Shown: positions 47,167 to 60,044 of the stretch, one piece after another
How positions within the stretch are numbered: position 1 is the stretch's first letter
Layout: each line of letters begins with the position of its first letter
Assembly: GCF_016906535.1 (NCBI RefSeq)
Contig: NC_057375.1
Span: 558,001-622,000, forward strand
From: Rhizoctonia solani
Lineage: Eukaryota > Basidiomycota > Agaricomycetes > Cantharellales > Ceratobasidiaceae
Length of the DNA stretch: 64,000 nt
Direction of reading: 5' to 3'
Program-made: the position numbers and the translations under genes
Notes under the pieces: model-generated
Database searches by the model: none
What the model was told of the DNA's origin: nothing
What the model saw: only the letters and a program-made list of their open reading frames with translations

Positions 47167-47852
47167 AGATGCTTTCGTGTCAAATATTGTAAGCTTGGTT
47201 TTTCCGGATAGAGTAGTTAGAGGTAGACCATGAGGAAGAATAATGACGATGATGATCGTCGTGGTATTCAAATTAAATCATAGTGTAACGTTACACCCTC
47301 GCTATGGTAGCAACGTAACCTCATTTAAGATGGAAAAAGGCGTTTATAGATGTATTATATAGATCGCAGGAAATTATTCGGTAAACTGGATTCTAGGCAA
47401 AAGAGAAAATGACCAAGGTAAGTGTCATGGCTATGCTTATGATACATAAGTTGTACGTCTCGGAGCAGAGTGCGATTTAGAAAGCAAGACTCGATATTTA
47501 CATAACGAAATGGAAAAAACATACGCGTCGAGTTCGTTGGACCATGCGAGCGCAAAACCCTCGAGACATGCCGGACAATGTTTACTTGGACAAGAAAATA
47601 TCTCTCGTGAAACTATGCATACATCCTAATTAGGCGTTCAAGGGAGATTCGCTCTACTGGATCCAACTCGGCAATCGATAGGACGATCAACTCATTGTAC
47701 TTGATATCACTCGAGCCACTTGCGGTGGCGATGTATATAGTTCATAATCCCCTCGCACAACGATCTATCCAAAATTGAAAAAATAATATGATGATTGTAC
47801 TAATATGGTGTATTCACTTCTGGTCGATTGTACAGGAAATCTCAAAGAGTAT
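47167..47852. other. intergenic
   Basis: About 690 bp, no gene seen; promoter side of the gene at 46065-47166 and 3' flank of the profilin-like gene. Confidence 0.4.
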
Positions 47853-48417
47853 CTAGCCTCCAAGGTGAGAAGCAAGTGCGTTCACACAGGGAATGACAGA
47901 TTGCGCCTGGGTAGGTACATCGAATACGGTGACCACGTAGCAATTCGTGAGCGCCCAGACCAGAGTTGCCTCGCTCTACATAACTCCATGTTAGCTTACT
48001 CGAAAAGGGTGGACTCGAACTGCGTACCCTTGGCTCAGAGGTCCTGACGCCATGAAGCAAGTTGTCCTGAAGAAAGGCTCTCCCCATGTATTTGGTGCCT
48101 CCAAGCACGACACCCTCAGCCAAAGATTGTTCCCTAAATGCCTTGTCGATCTTCTTCTCTTCCTCGGGCGAGACCTGGGCAGAGGGCCATTGAGCATAAA
48201 GAAATAATCGAACACACGGTTTCGTACCGTGAAACCTTCAGTCGCACCCCAGACACCTCCGGTTGCTCCTGGGCTTGCAGGCTTTCCAATGATCGCCGCC
48301 TTCTGGAGAGCTCCATCGCTCTTGATCCTGCCCGCCCAGTCTTCAATGTCGCGTTAGTCAGTCTCGGAAAAAAGGCGCGTGTGGCATTAGTATCAGACCT
48401 TGCCAAGAATAGGACAT
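47853..48417 (-). CDS. profilin-like actin-binding protein (divergent C-terminus)
   Basis: Exon 1 is only 19 nt (MSYSWQ + 1 nt), ATG 48417. Splicing gives the profilin N-terminal helix MSYSWQDWAGRIKSDGALQK, then AAIIGKPASPGATGGVWGAT, EGFTVSPEEEKKIDKAFREQ and LAEGVVLGGTKYM. These match the profilin fold (MSWQ start, GxVWA-like strand, EGV-L-G-KYM). After KYM the family pattern fades: the stretch after GRAFLQDNLLHGV is unlike typical profilins. I can recover a C-terminal VVTVFDVPTQAQSVIPCVNA (L/A-rich helix ending ASHLGG) only through an intron whose junction phase I could not settle. Profilin feeds actin-ATP to formins and binds polyproline with its terminal helices. Either this is a divergent paralogue or my 3' model is imperfect. 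Confidence 0.7.
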
Positions 48418-49179
48418 TATTCGTTATTGTATATAGATCGTTAGTGTTCAAGTGTGGTGGTCAGTGGAAAGGGCAGCCCGCGCGTAACCTTCAAGCTAAC
48501 GTGATTGGACCCTGTGACGTTGTATGCGATTGTGTGGATACATCAGCTCACGTGCTCGGCGGCTTAAACTGCTCACATTTTGTCTTTTATTTCCCTTTCA
48601 TGTGCTTTCATCTTATATCCCGTTTGTACGTATCACCCGCGTATTTTCCGGTCTTAAATAGCCTCATCCGTGTCCTCTCGTTCCCGCTGGGGATAGCCGC
48701 GACAGGCTGGGCCATCATTTCACCTTTTTCAACTTTTGTGTTTCTTCATCAGCTCTGGCATAATCAGATGGACATCCTTCAATTGAGACACAACGCCTCT
48801 CCGCCTTGTCATAATCCTCCCATCCGCTCGGTATCGCGAGATTTGCACCACGGAAGCGGCTCCGAGTACATATTTCTTACGACGATACGTACATGACCCA
48901 CTACAAGGGAACCTATGCACAACAGTCATCCCGCACACGTATGTTATGCTCTCAATCTATCGATCCGCTCGGCCCGACTCGGGTGGCTCGTGTTCTGTTC
49001 GACCCAGCGGCCTTCCGCCCGCTCTGATACGCGCACCGTTACGGTGTTACCTCATAACGCCCTGAGACCCTGATTCTCACGGCTCGAGCTCGTTCTCCCA
49101 GACTCGGACTGTGATTTAAGTACCAGGTCGACAACTTTCCCAGTTACAGTATTTCCTAACTCTCAAGCTCTATTCAACA
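48418..49179. other. divergent promoter region between profilin-like and TPI genes
   Basis: 762 bp, pyrimidine-rich on the plus strand towards TPI, as in highly expressed fungal genes. No clear TATA box. Confidence 0.45.
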
Positions 49180-50207
<1,028 letters not shown>

Positions 50208-51308
50208 ACAATACGAAGAATTTGTATTCGTAGTTTGAATATGAACGAAATTAATTAAATTTACGTATGTGGACATCGTAAGATCTCATAAAATACCCCG
50301 CATGATCTCGGACAGGAATTCTACCCCGTCGCCAAGGACTTGATGTCCTGGCCCGCTTATACCCGGATAGACGATTGATGGGCGCAAATAATTCACTGTA
50401 TCAACGTGACGATTGTTAAGATATTCAGGAGAACGAGCCTGTTTGTAGGTTAGCTGGTGCTCGTAGACTCAGAGATCTACTAAGCTTAGCTATATAGTCT
50501 AGTACATACACAAATAGGCATATATGCGCCACCACCCCGTAAACAATTAGTAACCTAGTTTCTCGCAACAATCAATACTTTGTGTACACTATATAGGCAA
50601 CCTATCTCAAGTCAGTATACGAGCGCCCAGGAAGGCTGTTGGTAGGTGCTTATGCTGATAGCCTGATCTTGTCCTTTAACTTTAGTTGGCATTCAGGGTT
50701 ATCTATACTCCTTTTGCGATACCAACACCAAGCCCAGGACTCGGCTGGTCTACCCTTTATAGCACTAGCACTACCCTACTGAGCGCTTGTGTGTGGCTCA
50801 ATTCAGAAATGTCCCCACAGATGACAGACTAATTCACACGAATAATACCCCGAAAGGATCATGTCATTAAGTACTGGACCCTAGAAAAACGTCATATTCA
50901 GTTGTGTAAAACAAACATGAGTGATGGCCCATGGTTCCCGATCCCCTTCAAGGCAAGCCAACTGGTTCCATGCGAAGCCACCAGGTTCTTAGCGCCTCGT
51001 TTTGACATATCGATCCATGATACCGCGAGATCGACCCATCGACCGATGCATAATGCTTGGGCTCGACTAAATCTAGCTTGACAAGGCGTGTCAGTTAAGG
51101 ATGACTTGCCAGAGATGCGCCCATCGCTCGAGCGCCCGATCGCTTCTTGCAATTGATAGGGGCGCCTGAATTGTGCCATAGTGCTTGGAAAAATTGCGAT
51201 GTGCGCCTATTATTGGTGGTATAAGACTTGACTGGACCGCATACAGTTACTTTGCTCTCTACTCGTAGCGTACCAGTTCTAACCACCCACCTGCGTGCCA
51301 TTTCCGCT
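50208..51308. other. intergenic
   Basis: About 1.1 kb, no gene seen; contains the TPI 3' flank and the promoter of the AAA+ gene. Confidence 0.4.
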
Positions 51309-54300
51309 ATGAGGCGTAGTTATCCAATGGTCCATCCCGGGTCACCTTATTCCGACTTGGAAGAGATTAACCCCAAAGCTTACTTTGCATGCTTTGATCA
51401 GATTTGGTGGGAAATTTATCTGGATTGACATAGTCGGTTTCCCTAACTACGACCGTGTAAAAAGGAATCAGCACTATGACAGCTGGCAAACTGTTCAGTT
51501 TAAAGTAGTCAAAAAAGTTGTAAATAGCAAGAGGCTGATTTTTAAAGCCTATAAACGAGTATATGGACCTATGGGGCCCAGTAAGATATTTCATCTCCCT
51601 TCAGTTCTTTATGGGACTTTTACAGACTACAGGCATCGACGATCACACTTGGATCGAGTTGGTTTCCACGGACTTGGTCACGTTTCTTCGGTTGGTACAT
51701 GTATACACATCGTGGCAAAAAAGGGCCTGATGACTATTCCAGATCTCAGTGGGTTCTCAAGGGTATAACCGGTTTGAATGAGTCGTCTCCTGGAATTGAT
51801 GCCAGGGAAATTTTCCTAAGGTTGGAGACACTCAAAGCTTTGGCAACCAAGCCGGTACTCGAGTCAGAAGACGAAGAATTATTCGACGAAGAACTCAAGC
51901 CCGAAGAATCAAGGGCGTCAATTGTTCATACCGCCCCTCCCACCGCATCGGTACCAGTGGCATTAACTAATGGAAGCAGTGAAGATCTGGTTCAATTGCC
52001 CCTGAACTCGGACCCACCACCAGTTGATACCAAACCACCATTGACAGTCCCTGAGCAACTTTGGCTCTTGCTCGACTTTGTCGAGTCTCACTTCACGGAG
52101 ACGGTTAAAGAATTCAAGCGACTTGAGTCAGATGGATATATATCGTTCAAGCTCTTGTGGACTCTATGCGCGCCAGGAAAAATTCTGGAAACCAAAGATG
52201 AAGAATCTGATTTTCCAAAGGGGATGAGAGTTGAATCTTGGAGCTACGGAAATAAGTGGGTACACACTTAGCTTCAGCATTTGACAGAACGAAATTTATT
52301 GGCTGGTGTTTAGTGGAACAGTATTTACCATGAAAGGAGCTACGTACTCTTGGGATGGCAAGGTATTTAAACAAGACATCACACCCGTTGGTATCTGGTA
52401 TTTCAAGGTTAGCAGCACATTATAACAAGTGTCGAGCTATTCATAACACCTTGATAGGGTTTGATGAAAATGGACCAAGTCCCGATAAAAGTCATGACAG
52501 ATCAACGCAAGAGTGAGCTTATAGGTTAGCATTCGCGCGTCATATCATGTTCTCCCCAAATTAACCATAATTATTTTGGAAAAGAGCGAGGAAGGATTTA
52601 TCAGAAGGTTGGTGTCCAATTGTAATTGTGAACTTGTGTGTAAAACTCCGTTTGTATCAGTACGCAGGTATCCACTACCTCAAGTACAATGCATTTATCG
52701 TTGTGCCTACTGGTTGCCGCACAATAAAAATACCGGTAAGTCCAACACCCAGCCGTCGTGCTTAGTTAAATTTTGGTCCAGGGCAAAGGTAGAGTCATGG
52801 TGGACGCCAGTGGGTACTCGCGATACAATCTCAATACTTCAGGAGGCTACCAAGCAGAAATATGGTAAATTTTGACTTAGTAACTAGCGTGTGTTCGATG
52901 ACTAATAAAGAGTCTACCAGGAACCCACATGTAGATTCATATCCCGCATATTCACCACTCGACTCTCCTCGACGGCGCCATGCCAATCGTAAAACAGATG
53001 TGCGCGAAGAGTATAGCAACGATACTCGACTCCCTGATGATATCATATGTCTAACTCCGCCTACCCATAAAGCATGGTCTTTTGCTGCTAAAACATGGGG
53101 TAAAGTTCTTGTCACAAACTTATCAGAAATCATATTCGATGAATTAGCTTTCGACCAACTCGTACTTAGACCAGAGTACAAAAAGATTATCAAGGCTATG
53201 GTCGAGACCCATTCAGAAAGCGGCAATGATTTGGCAAGGGACCTAGTGTCCGGCAAGGGTGGGGGATTGGTGATGGTTCTTCACGGAAAGCCAGGTCTGT
53301 CATGCACCTTACTCTACTTGAGAAGTAATCGCTGCCCAGCTTGCTTACCTTGCATTAATTCAGGGACCGGAAAGGTTCGTAAATATATTGATTCAACCCG
53401 GCGGCGACTAATAATTGACTGGCCTAGACCCTTACTGCCGAGGCGGTGTCAGAACATTTGAAGGTGATATACTGGTACCGGCCTTGAGTTGATTATGCCC
53501 CGCTGAATTTCCATCGGATACTAGTGCCCGCTGTACGTTGTATCATCCGGTGAACTCGGAACACAAGCTCCTGAGCTTGAGAAACAGTTAAACAACATAC
53601 TTGAGGTATGGGATTTTAACTTAGCACTAGCCACATGCTCACTCCACTGTTGTTAGATGACCACTACGTGGAAAGCTGTTGTACTGATCGACGAAGTAAA
53701 TCGTCTATTTTCCTCAAGAACTTAGTTTAAAGTCACCTGACCCCCCTGTTCTATAGGCTGATGTATTTTTGGAAGCTCGGAATACGTTTGACATCACGCG
53801 GAATAGTCTCGTGAGCGTCTTTTTGCGGGTGCTCGAATACCATACAGGTGGTGAGTGGCAACAACACTCCAGAGGGGTGCTCCCTGTGACTGGTGCGGCT
53901 AACGGGTAATTTATAGTTCTTATTTTAACCACGAACCGGATCCGCACCTTTGATAATGCTTTCATTTCGTATGTATGGCTACGCATCTCACATACAAGGT
54001 CTAATTCGGCCTGGTAGGCGAATCTCAATGGCAATTCACTACCCCGATCTCGATCAAGCGTCGAGATCATTGATTTGGAAGGAGGCAAGTCCTCCCCCCC
54101 ACATTGCTACGCATACAATGGGATTGAGTTCCTGGATCGTAGTTCCTTATTCGTGCTGGGGCAAATCTGGTAGACACTCCGCCCTCGTCAGACAAATCCG
54201 CCTATATCACACATGAAGAACTCGCATCACTAGCGAAAAAGTCTTTCAATGGTCGTGTCATTAAACAGATAATCCGGGGAGCGCAAGCCCTGTCGATCGC

Positions 54301-54506
54301 CGACAAGGAACCTCTACGTTTGTCGCACGTACGTCCCATGTTGGGTCGTCGGCATAGACCATTATTGAGTTACGTCATTTATATAGGTTCTGACACTCCT
54401 GGGGATCACCGAACAGTTCGAGACGGACTTGAAAACACTTGAAGCTACCGAAAACGTATCGGGAGCAGACGGGGCTGGCAAGGAGCTTTCATATACACCT
54501 AGATAG
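51309..54506 (+). CDS. AAA+ ATPase of the fungal DUF7025-type family
   Basis: Many-exon gene. The N-terminal region has LEEINPKAYFACFDQIW, then NQHYDSWQTVQFKVVKKVVN, MGLLQTTGIDDHTWIELVST and SPGIDAREIFLRLETLKALA. A beta-rich middle domain follows (GTVFTMKGATYSWDGKVFKQ; ERGRIYQKVGIHYLKY; GKGRVMVDASGYSRYNLN). AAA core: VLHGKPGTGKTLTAEAVSEH (Walker A), YVVSSGELGTQAPELEKQLN, VVLIDEADVFLEARN (Walker B), HTGVLILTTNRIRTFDNAFI (sensor 1) and SRIQLAIHYPDLDQASRSLI. The tail ends LSHVLTLLGITEQFETDLKT and beyond. GTGK of Walker A sits in an 11-nt exon (53364-53374), and the intron at 54085-54142 is GC-AG. All introns I placed keep frame, so it seems intact. Start uncertain (51309 or 51327). The role is unknown; these multiply strongly in agaricomycetes. 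Confidence 0.85.
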
Positions 54507-55008
54507 ACAATTGATCGCAAGACCGATCCTGTGTAGGTAAATCCCAACGACAGCTGGTAATCAATCATACGGATTTTGTGGCGGAGGTACCATATGTCGG
54601 GTCGATGCCTAGATTAAGACAAATTAAGCACTAAAATATCGATGTTGCCCGCAATTTTAAATTCAATCGGGTACCATTTTACATTCCTTCAGGTGTCAGG
54701 ATATGAATGACAGCGCGGCCGCGCGCAAGAACAGAAGTGGCTGTCTTGTTGATTACGGATTCCATTGATTACGACTCAAAGAATTTGGCCACATCCCTGT
54801 TGCCGGTTCGTATACGCCCCCCAGATTCCATGGGGGCTGACCCAGATACTTAAACTGCGTGTTGCCATGAGTGTAATGCGTATCCTCGTCCTTCCTTTGG
54901 CCGCTCACGAACCTGTAGGTACCTCTACTGGTTGTAGCGATGAAGCCATTGATTCACTTTGCTCAATTCGGCAGATCAGACAGCTCTCCTCGTACCTCAA
55001 ACTCCACC
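54507..55008. other. intergenic
   Basis: About 500 bp with nothing recognised; promoter of the next gene. Confidence 0.4.
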
Positions 55009-55398
55009 ATGTCTGACACATCTGAAAAGACTGCTCGAGAGCTCCTTACCGAACTTCAAGCCTTGTTCGAGAAATTAAATGATGCTCGACGACGAGGAGA
55101 TACGGCGACATCCAGAACACTCGAACCCCAAGCGGTTGCACTGATGCGCCGCATCGGCGATGCTTGCCCAAGCGAGTCTGGGAAACAACATTGGTACGAT
55201 AGGGCCCAGGCCTTGCAGAACAGTAGCGAGGAAGAAAAGGAGCACGTTATGTTGGCTATTGCGAAGGGGTTGGGCATTATTCTACTAACACCATTCGTAT
55301 TGGTTGGTGGTATCGTTGGTGGTGCGGTCTTCGCGGCCGGGAAGGGTGTTCACGACCTCGGCTCTCGATTGACAACGCCCAAGCCAAGAGATCGGTAA
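55009..55398 (+). CDS. small membrane-associated protein with glycine-zipper helix
   Basis: Single exon, 129 residues. It starts MSDTSEKTARELLTELQALF with a charged amphipathic N-terminal helical half. A hydrophobic glycine-rich segment follows (GLGIILLTPFVLVGGIVGGA, VFAAGKGVHD) and the protein ends SRLTTPKPRDR. The G-x3-G spacing suggests one or two tightly packed helices in a membrane. Similar small proteins occur in agaricomycetes, but I know of no function. An upstream in-frame ATG (54940) is possible; I chose the one with the typical MSDTS start. Confidence 0.6.
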   Translation: MSDTSEKTARELLTELQALFEKLNDARRRGDTATSRTLEPQAVALMRRIGDACPSESGKQHWYDRAQALQNSSEEEKEHVMLAIAKGLGIILLTPFVLVGGIVGGAVFAAGKGVHDLGSRLTTPKPRDR

Positions 55399-55651
55399 GC
55401 CCTACACTTCCGCGGCATTCCCTCGCCGATCATTGATTAGACTTTCAGATAGTTCTGTCCTGGTTTTTTGAGTTACTAGAGTCTTTCATTCGCTTTCGTT
55501 GCTTTGTGCACTATTTATACCACTCCTTTCGTTTTCTGCTTTTTGGACATATGTTGTGTTCCTTGGTTGTATAGAATTATGTATGATGACTAACAAGTGG
55601 TGAATAGGACAAAAAATAAAGCTCATCCGCAGTGGCGCACTAGAATTACGA

Positions 55652-58600
55652 TTACCAAAAGTCGTCATCTTCGCCTCCTCGCTTCTTCTTTCCAGGCCCG
55701 TTCTGAGCCAACGACTGTCGTTCGTACATTTCTGCGATCTACACAAAAATAAGCAATGCGATCTCTTCGAGAAGGATCACCACAAGACGCACCTGTGATG
55801 GTTCCGTCGCGTCATCCGCTGACTTGTCGTCCCTGACGCGGATGAATCGAGGGAATCGCAACGAGATTCCTCTGTCATCGACCTAAAAAAAATCCCGTTA
55901 GGTGGAAGCGTCGCGGATCAACTCGGAATACGCACCAAGCCTCTTGCTGCCTCGTACACCGGGCTCAAGCTGAGATCGGCGGTCAATACCTCCCAAACGA
56001 CCTTAGGCTCGAACCAAATGTCGGGCTTGGCCCCACCTATCTTGACGTTGCCCCAAGGCTTAGGCTGTTCAAGGGGCTGAAGTTGGGCGTAGTGAGCTGC
56101 GAGTGCCTCGTCGGAAAATCCGGTACCAATTTTACAAATTGTTTGGTACTCTTCGGCGTCAGGGTCGTAGCAGGCGAGAAGGAAGGCACCGTAAACCTTG
56201 GTGCGTTTTCCTTTTCCATAGTACGCCCCAACTACAACCAGGTCGAGAGAATCTCCAATACCTGCGAGATAATCTTTTTTAAGCTACCAGGATGTTACGG
56301 TCAACCAAAGTTCCTTGTGCTAGGATTGGCTACCCACCTTCAACCAGTTAACACTTCTTCGGCTCGGCTCGTATCTACTCGCGTCCCCTGTCAGAGTTTT
56401 GACCATCAAACCCTCACATCCATCCTTCACACTCTCTTCGAGGAAAACCTGGATCTCCTCGGTTGTTTCTCCATCCGAGGCCTTAGCAAATGCAAATTCG
56501 CAATCAACCTCAGTAAAATGCTCGCGGAGCAGTTTTCTCCGTTCCTCGAGCGTTTTCCGGAGGAGCGACTGGGTGATCACCGATGTCAGCCGATCGGATC
56601 CGATGAGATCCAAATTAGGTACAGGGCCAAGAACGTACCTCTCCATTAAGGTAAAGCAAATCGAAGCCAAAGAGACACACGCGGACTTGAATATCTTCTA
56701 CCTTGACATCCTTACGTTTACGTTTGCTTAGCTCTTGGAACGGAAGCAACTTTTTCGTCGTCTTGTCGATGGCCACTGCTTCCGCGTCCAGTACAAACGA
56801 CTTGGTGCTTTCTTTGAAGCACTACGTCCAATAACAAATTAATTCATAGAAGCTCGGTTCGTCTTTGAATGCTCACCCTGGGAAGTTGTTCAACAAGGTC
56901 AGGATACTTCTTGCTCATGTCTTCCGAGTTGCGGCTGAACACTGCGACGGTACCATCTTCGAGTCTATGCACCTGAGTTTCATCAATTTGATTAGTTTTC
57001 TTCCATATTCCCCTACCCAGGCAGAGATTCACCTGAGCCCTTTCGCCATCGTATTTGTATTCGCAAGTAAATTTGGTATTCTCAAATTTATCCAATACTT
57101 CCCCAATGGCCTTGGTTGGCTTCGCAAGCATGGGCTTGAGTGGAATACCGGGTGTAAGCTTGCACGTTTCTCGCAGCGAATCCATACCACCCATAAGAAG
57201 TGCAGGGATAACGATATCATAAGAAGGAATTTCGCTACAGGATGGTAAGCGGAGGCCCGATAAAAGGCTCTGATTACATACCTGTATACGGCCTTCAGAA
57301 TTTCTACGCCCTCATCACACTTGGCTCCCAAATCTTCCTTGGACCATTTCTCAACATCTGAAAATTCATTGAATCAGATAATTGACTAGGGGTTCTATTT
57401 GAATATAGGCGCAAACCTTCATAATTAGCGGCTAATACACAGGCCTGGGCAAGTGCAACCAATACTGTGCGTTCTGCTAGGCGGATACGTAGCTTTCCCT
57501 CCAGACTACGAATAATGTACTTGGCTTCGGCGTGATCCGGCAAGCAGGCGGCAAGGAGCTTTGTGATAATCCCGATCTTCTTGTTTTGGCTCTAGAGAAA
57601 GCGAAAAAGTATGTCAGCAATCACTTCATGCCTCAAAGATGTATAAAAACTAACAGAGTGTCCAGTTGACTGGGCAATCTCGAGGAGACTTTTGAATACG
57701 GCAGGAAGCGTTAGGGGCTTGGGTTTCCATAGAGTCTTTTGCATCGCTCGTGAATTCTGTTAATTGAAACTTAACAATCGGGAGCAACACCATGATAGTG
57801 TACTTTACCATTGCAACTAAGCCAAGGTCACCTTCTTTCTTGAGCTCGTCTTTGATTGCATCTATCTTGCGTCCTGTGGACTCGCCAATGGCTTTGACTA
57901 GTAAGGATTCACCGATCCCCAGTTCAATTCCTGTGTAATCTGGAGCGAGCTACAGTAGCTTATCAGTATGAGAAATCGGTACGAGGGTACAAGGTCTAAC
58001 TTACTCGGTTGATGCACAAATAAACACACTGCAGCACATCTTGGTGCCCACTCGTGACGGGTTCCTTATCCTTTGACTGCGTCTTAGTTGTTGGTTTGGC
58101 AGTAGCGCGCCGAATAACGAGAGTTAGGAATGCTGTTAGAATAGCGGTGATCTCCAATCGCTTGGTGGTTGCCTCGATCAAGGAGAACGCTTGAGCAAGC
58201 GCGGCATATGGAACGCTGGGTTTGGGTATGTTCAGGTGGGTGAGTAGAATATAAGATTGATGATCACTCACGTTTCTCCATCCTTCCAGCCAAAGTCCAC
58301 GTCCTTCATTTTCGCCAGCGCCAGCTCGGCTGTCTTGCTGGCTACTTCCTTATTCTTTCGCTTACTAGCACCTTCCTCGTCAACCAAATCTTCGTCGGAG
58401 GCGGCCTCTATCTCTTCTACTTCTTTCTCGTTTTTGTCTTGGGGTGGCAACGAAGCTTTAGGAGCAACATCGGTGGCGTCCTTTTTTGATGCCTTGCTCG
58501 TTTTTTCGGGTTTATTGGGGCCCGATGAAGACTTTGCCCTGGATTTCTTGGGAGGTGATGATGGGGTTGGGTCATCTGGCGGTGGGGATGATGGAGGGGC

Positions 58601-59284
58601 GGAAGATATGGGAGGTGGAGATGATTCGTCTTCATCCCTGGTGGAAATAGCTGAAGTGAAATTGGGTAAGAGCGATATAAGGGCAAGTACATGGATAACG
58701 GCAGTACAAACCTTTACGTTTCGTCAGACGACGTACGGTAGATACTCCGCCGCCATCGGAGCCTTCATCTGAGCCCAAGTCAACCCGATTACGTTTGACC
58801 CGTTTCCGAACTGGCGCTAGGGAGTAGCATATGTATAAAGTTGCCTCTAGCATTCTCTAATATGCGAATGTCTTACCTTCGTCATCGTCATCTGAGAGTA
58901 CTTTACGTTCTGGTATTACAGAGAAAATAGACAGTAATTCTGCATATGCTGAAGGGCAAACGTACCTGGTTGGTCCACTTCCATACCTTCAGTAGGTTCG
59001 GCTGCTTTAACACTCTCGGTGGCAATTTTCTCGGACTTAACCTCCTGCTTCGGCTTACTAGAGACTTTGGATGCTGATTGATATGAGATTTTCGTTCACT
59101 ATTTTCGATGGATATTCTCACTTTTAGATCCACTGCTCTCCTTGTCCTTGGTGCTCGCCTTGGATTTAGCTCCACCCTTTGCTCCCAAGAATTCCGACAA
59201 ACTAGCTTGTTGTGCAGGTGCAGGCTTCATCGTGGCTGGCTTAGCAAAGAAGGTACCCAATGTTTGTTGTCTCTGCAGTCGCAT
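55652..59284 (-). CDS. CDC9: ATP-dependent DNA ligase I
   Basis: Joins Okazaki fragments and repair nicks in the nucleus, tethered by PCNA. It starts [16 protein letters not shown], where QQTLGTFF is a PIP box. A long Ser/Lys/Pro/Asp-rich disordered region follows (59200-58270). The DNA-binding domain precedes [20 protein letters not shown]. The adenylation motif I is [13 protein letters not shown] (nucleophile Lys in KYDGER), with [27 protein letters not shown] (motif IV) and WLKV/KKDYL (motif V, across an intron). The OB fold and terminal [20 protein letters not shown] follow, ending [11 protein letters not shown]. Many 50-65 nt introns; none of the frames I followed was broken. An upstream start for a mitochondrial form is not evident. 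Confidence 0.94.
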
Positions 59285-60044
59285 AAACAGATAAAGTCGA
59301 GGACGACCGACCTGTCGACCAAGACACGTCCAAGCTCTGTGCGACGGAATGGTGTCTAGTTTGAATTCGATCGCGCCAGCGGCTAATTCGCGTCTCAGTT
59401 CAAAGTCACGTGGGAAGGCTCCATCACCACACCTTCTGCCAAATTTTCGAATCTCTCTTTGTCAACTTCCACTAAGCTCCCACACTCCTCACTCTAAGCT
59501 GGACTCTTCCTCCATCAGAGTGCGCTTGCATGACCATTGAAGCATGAAATACTGCATCTCCTATACCCACGCTATGCCCCGTGCTCTTACGTCCGGTCTG
59601 GAGGCTGAAACCAGGAGATAGAGGAATTGAGGGCTTGCCGGAGCCTGATTCGCCACGGACTAGCTTTCAAGATGATATCCCAAATATAAGATTCCAAAGA
59701 TGCGCCCAGTAGCATACGTGTCGAGTTATTGGATGCTGGATTCACCGAGTTGTTCCAATATATATGGACGCATTTAACACTAATTTACTTTCCTCGATCG
59801 CTAGTAACTCCGACTTTAATCGGCACAGCTGGGTCTCTGGATGACGCGAACCCGATAAAGATATGAGGTCAATGGCCAAGACGAAACGTGCTCAGGGTTA
59901 TCTCCTGCGACTGTATTACCAAACCCTAGATGTCCATCCCAGGCCACCGTGTGGGAGCCAACCGTTTTTCTCCCCAGGCATCTGTTATCTCTCTGACGCA
60001 ATTGCTCGGAAGTGTTCTTTCTCTCCCTTCTTCCTTAGGCCATC
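59285..60044. other. divergent intergenic region
   Basis: 760 bp between DNA ligase (-) and the F-box gene (+); no gene recognised. Confidence 0.4.

Noticed and set aside
47990..48120. tRNA-like TTCGAGTCC stretch on the minus strand
   Set aside because: No paired acceptor or anticodon arms could be drawn; it lies in the profilin-like gene.
48138..48896. Long plus-strand open frame (252 codons)
   Set aside because: It lies antisense to the profilin-like exons and runs into the promoter region; no family motif; composition fits a shadow frame.
52260..53480. AAA+ gene thought to be a decayed copy because of many stops
   Set aside because: All stops fall in introns; careful splice choice gives an unbroken protein with all ATPase motifs.
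58257..58772. 171-codon plus-strand frame
   Set aside because: Antisense to the disordered N-terminal region of DNA ligase I; Ser/Gly/Asp-rich shadow.
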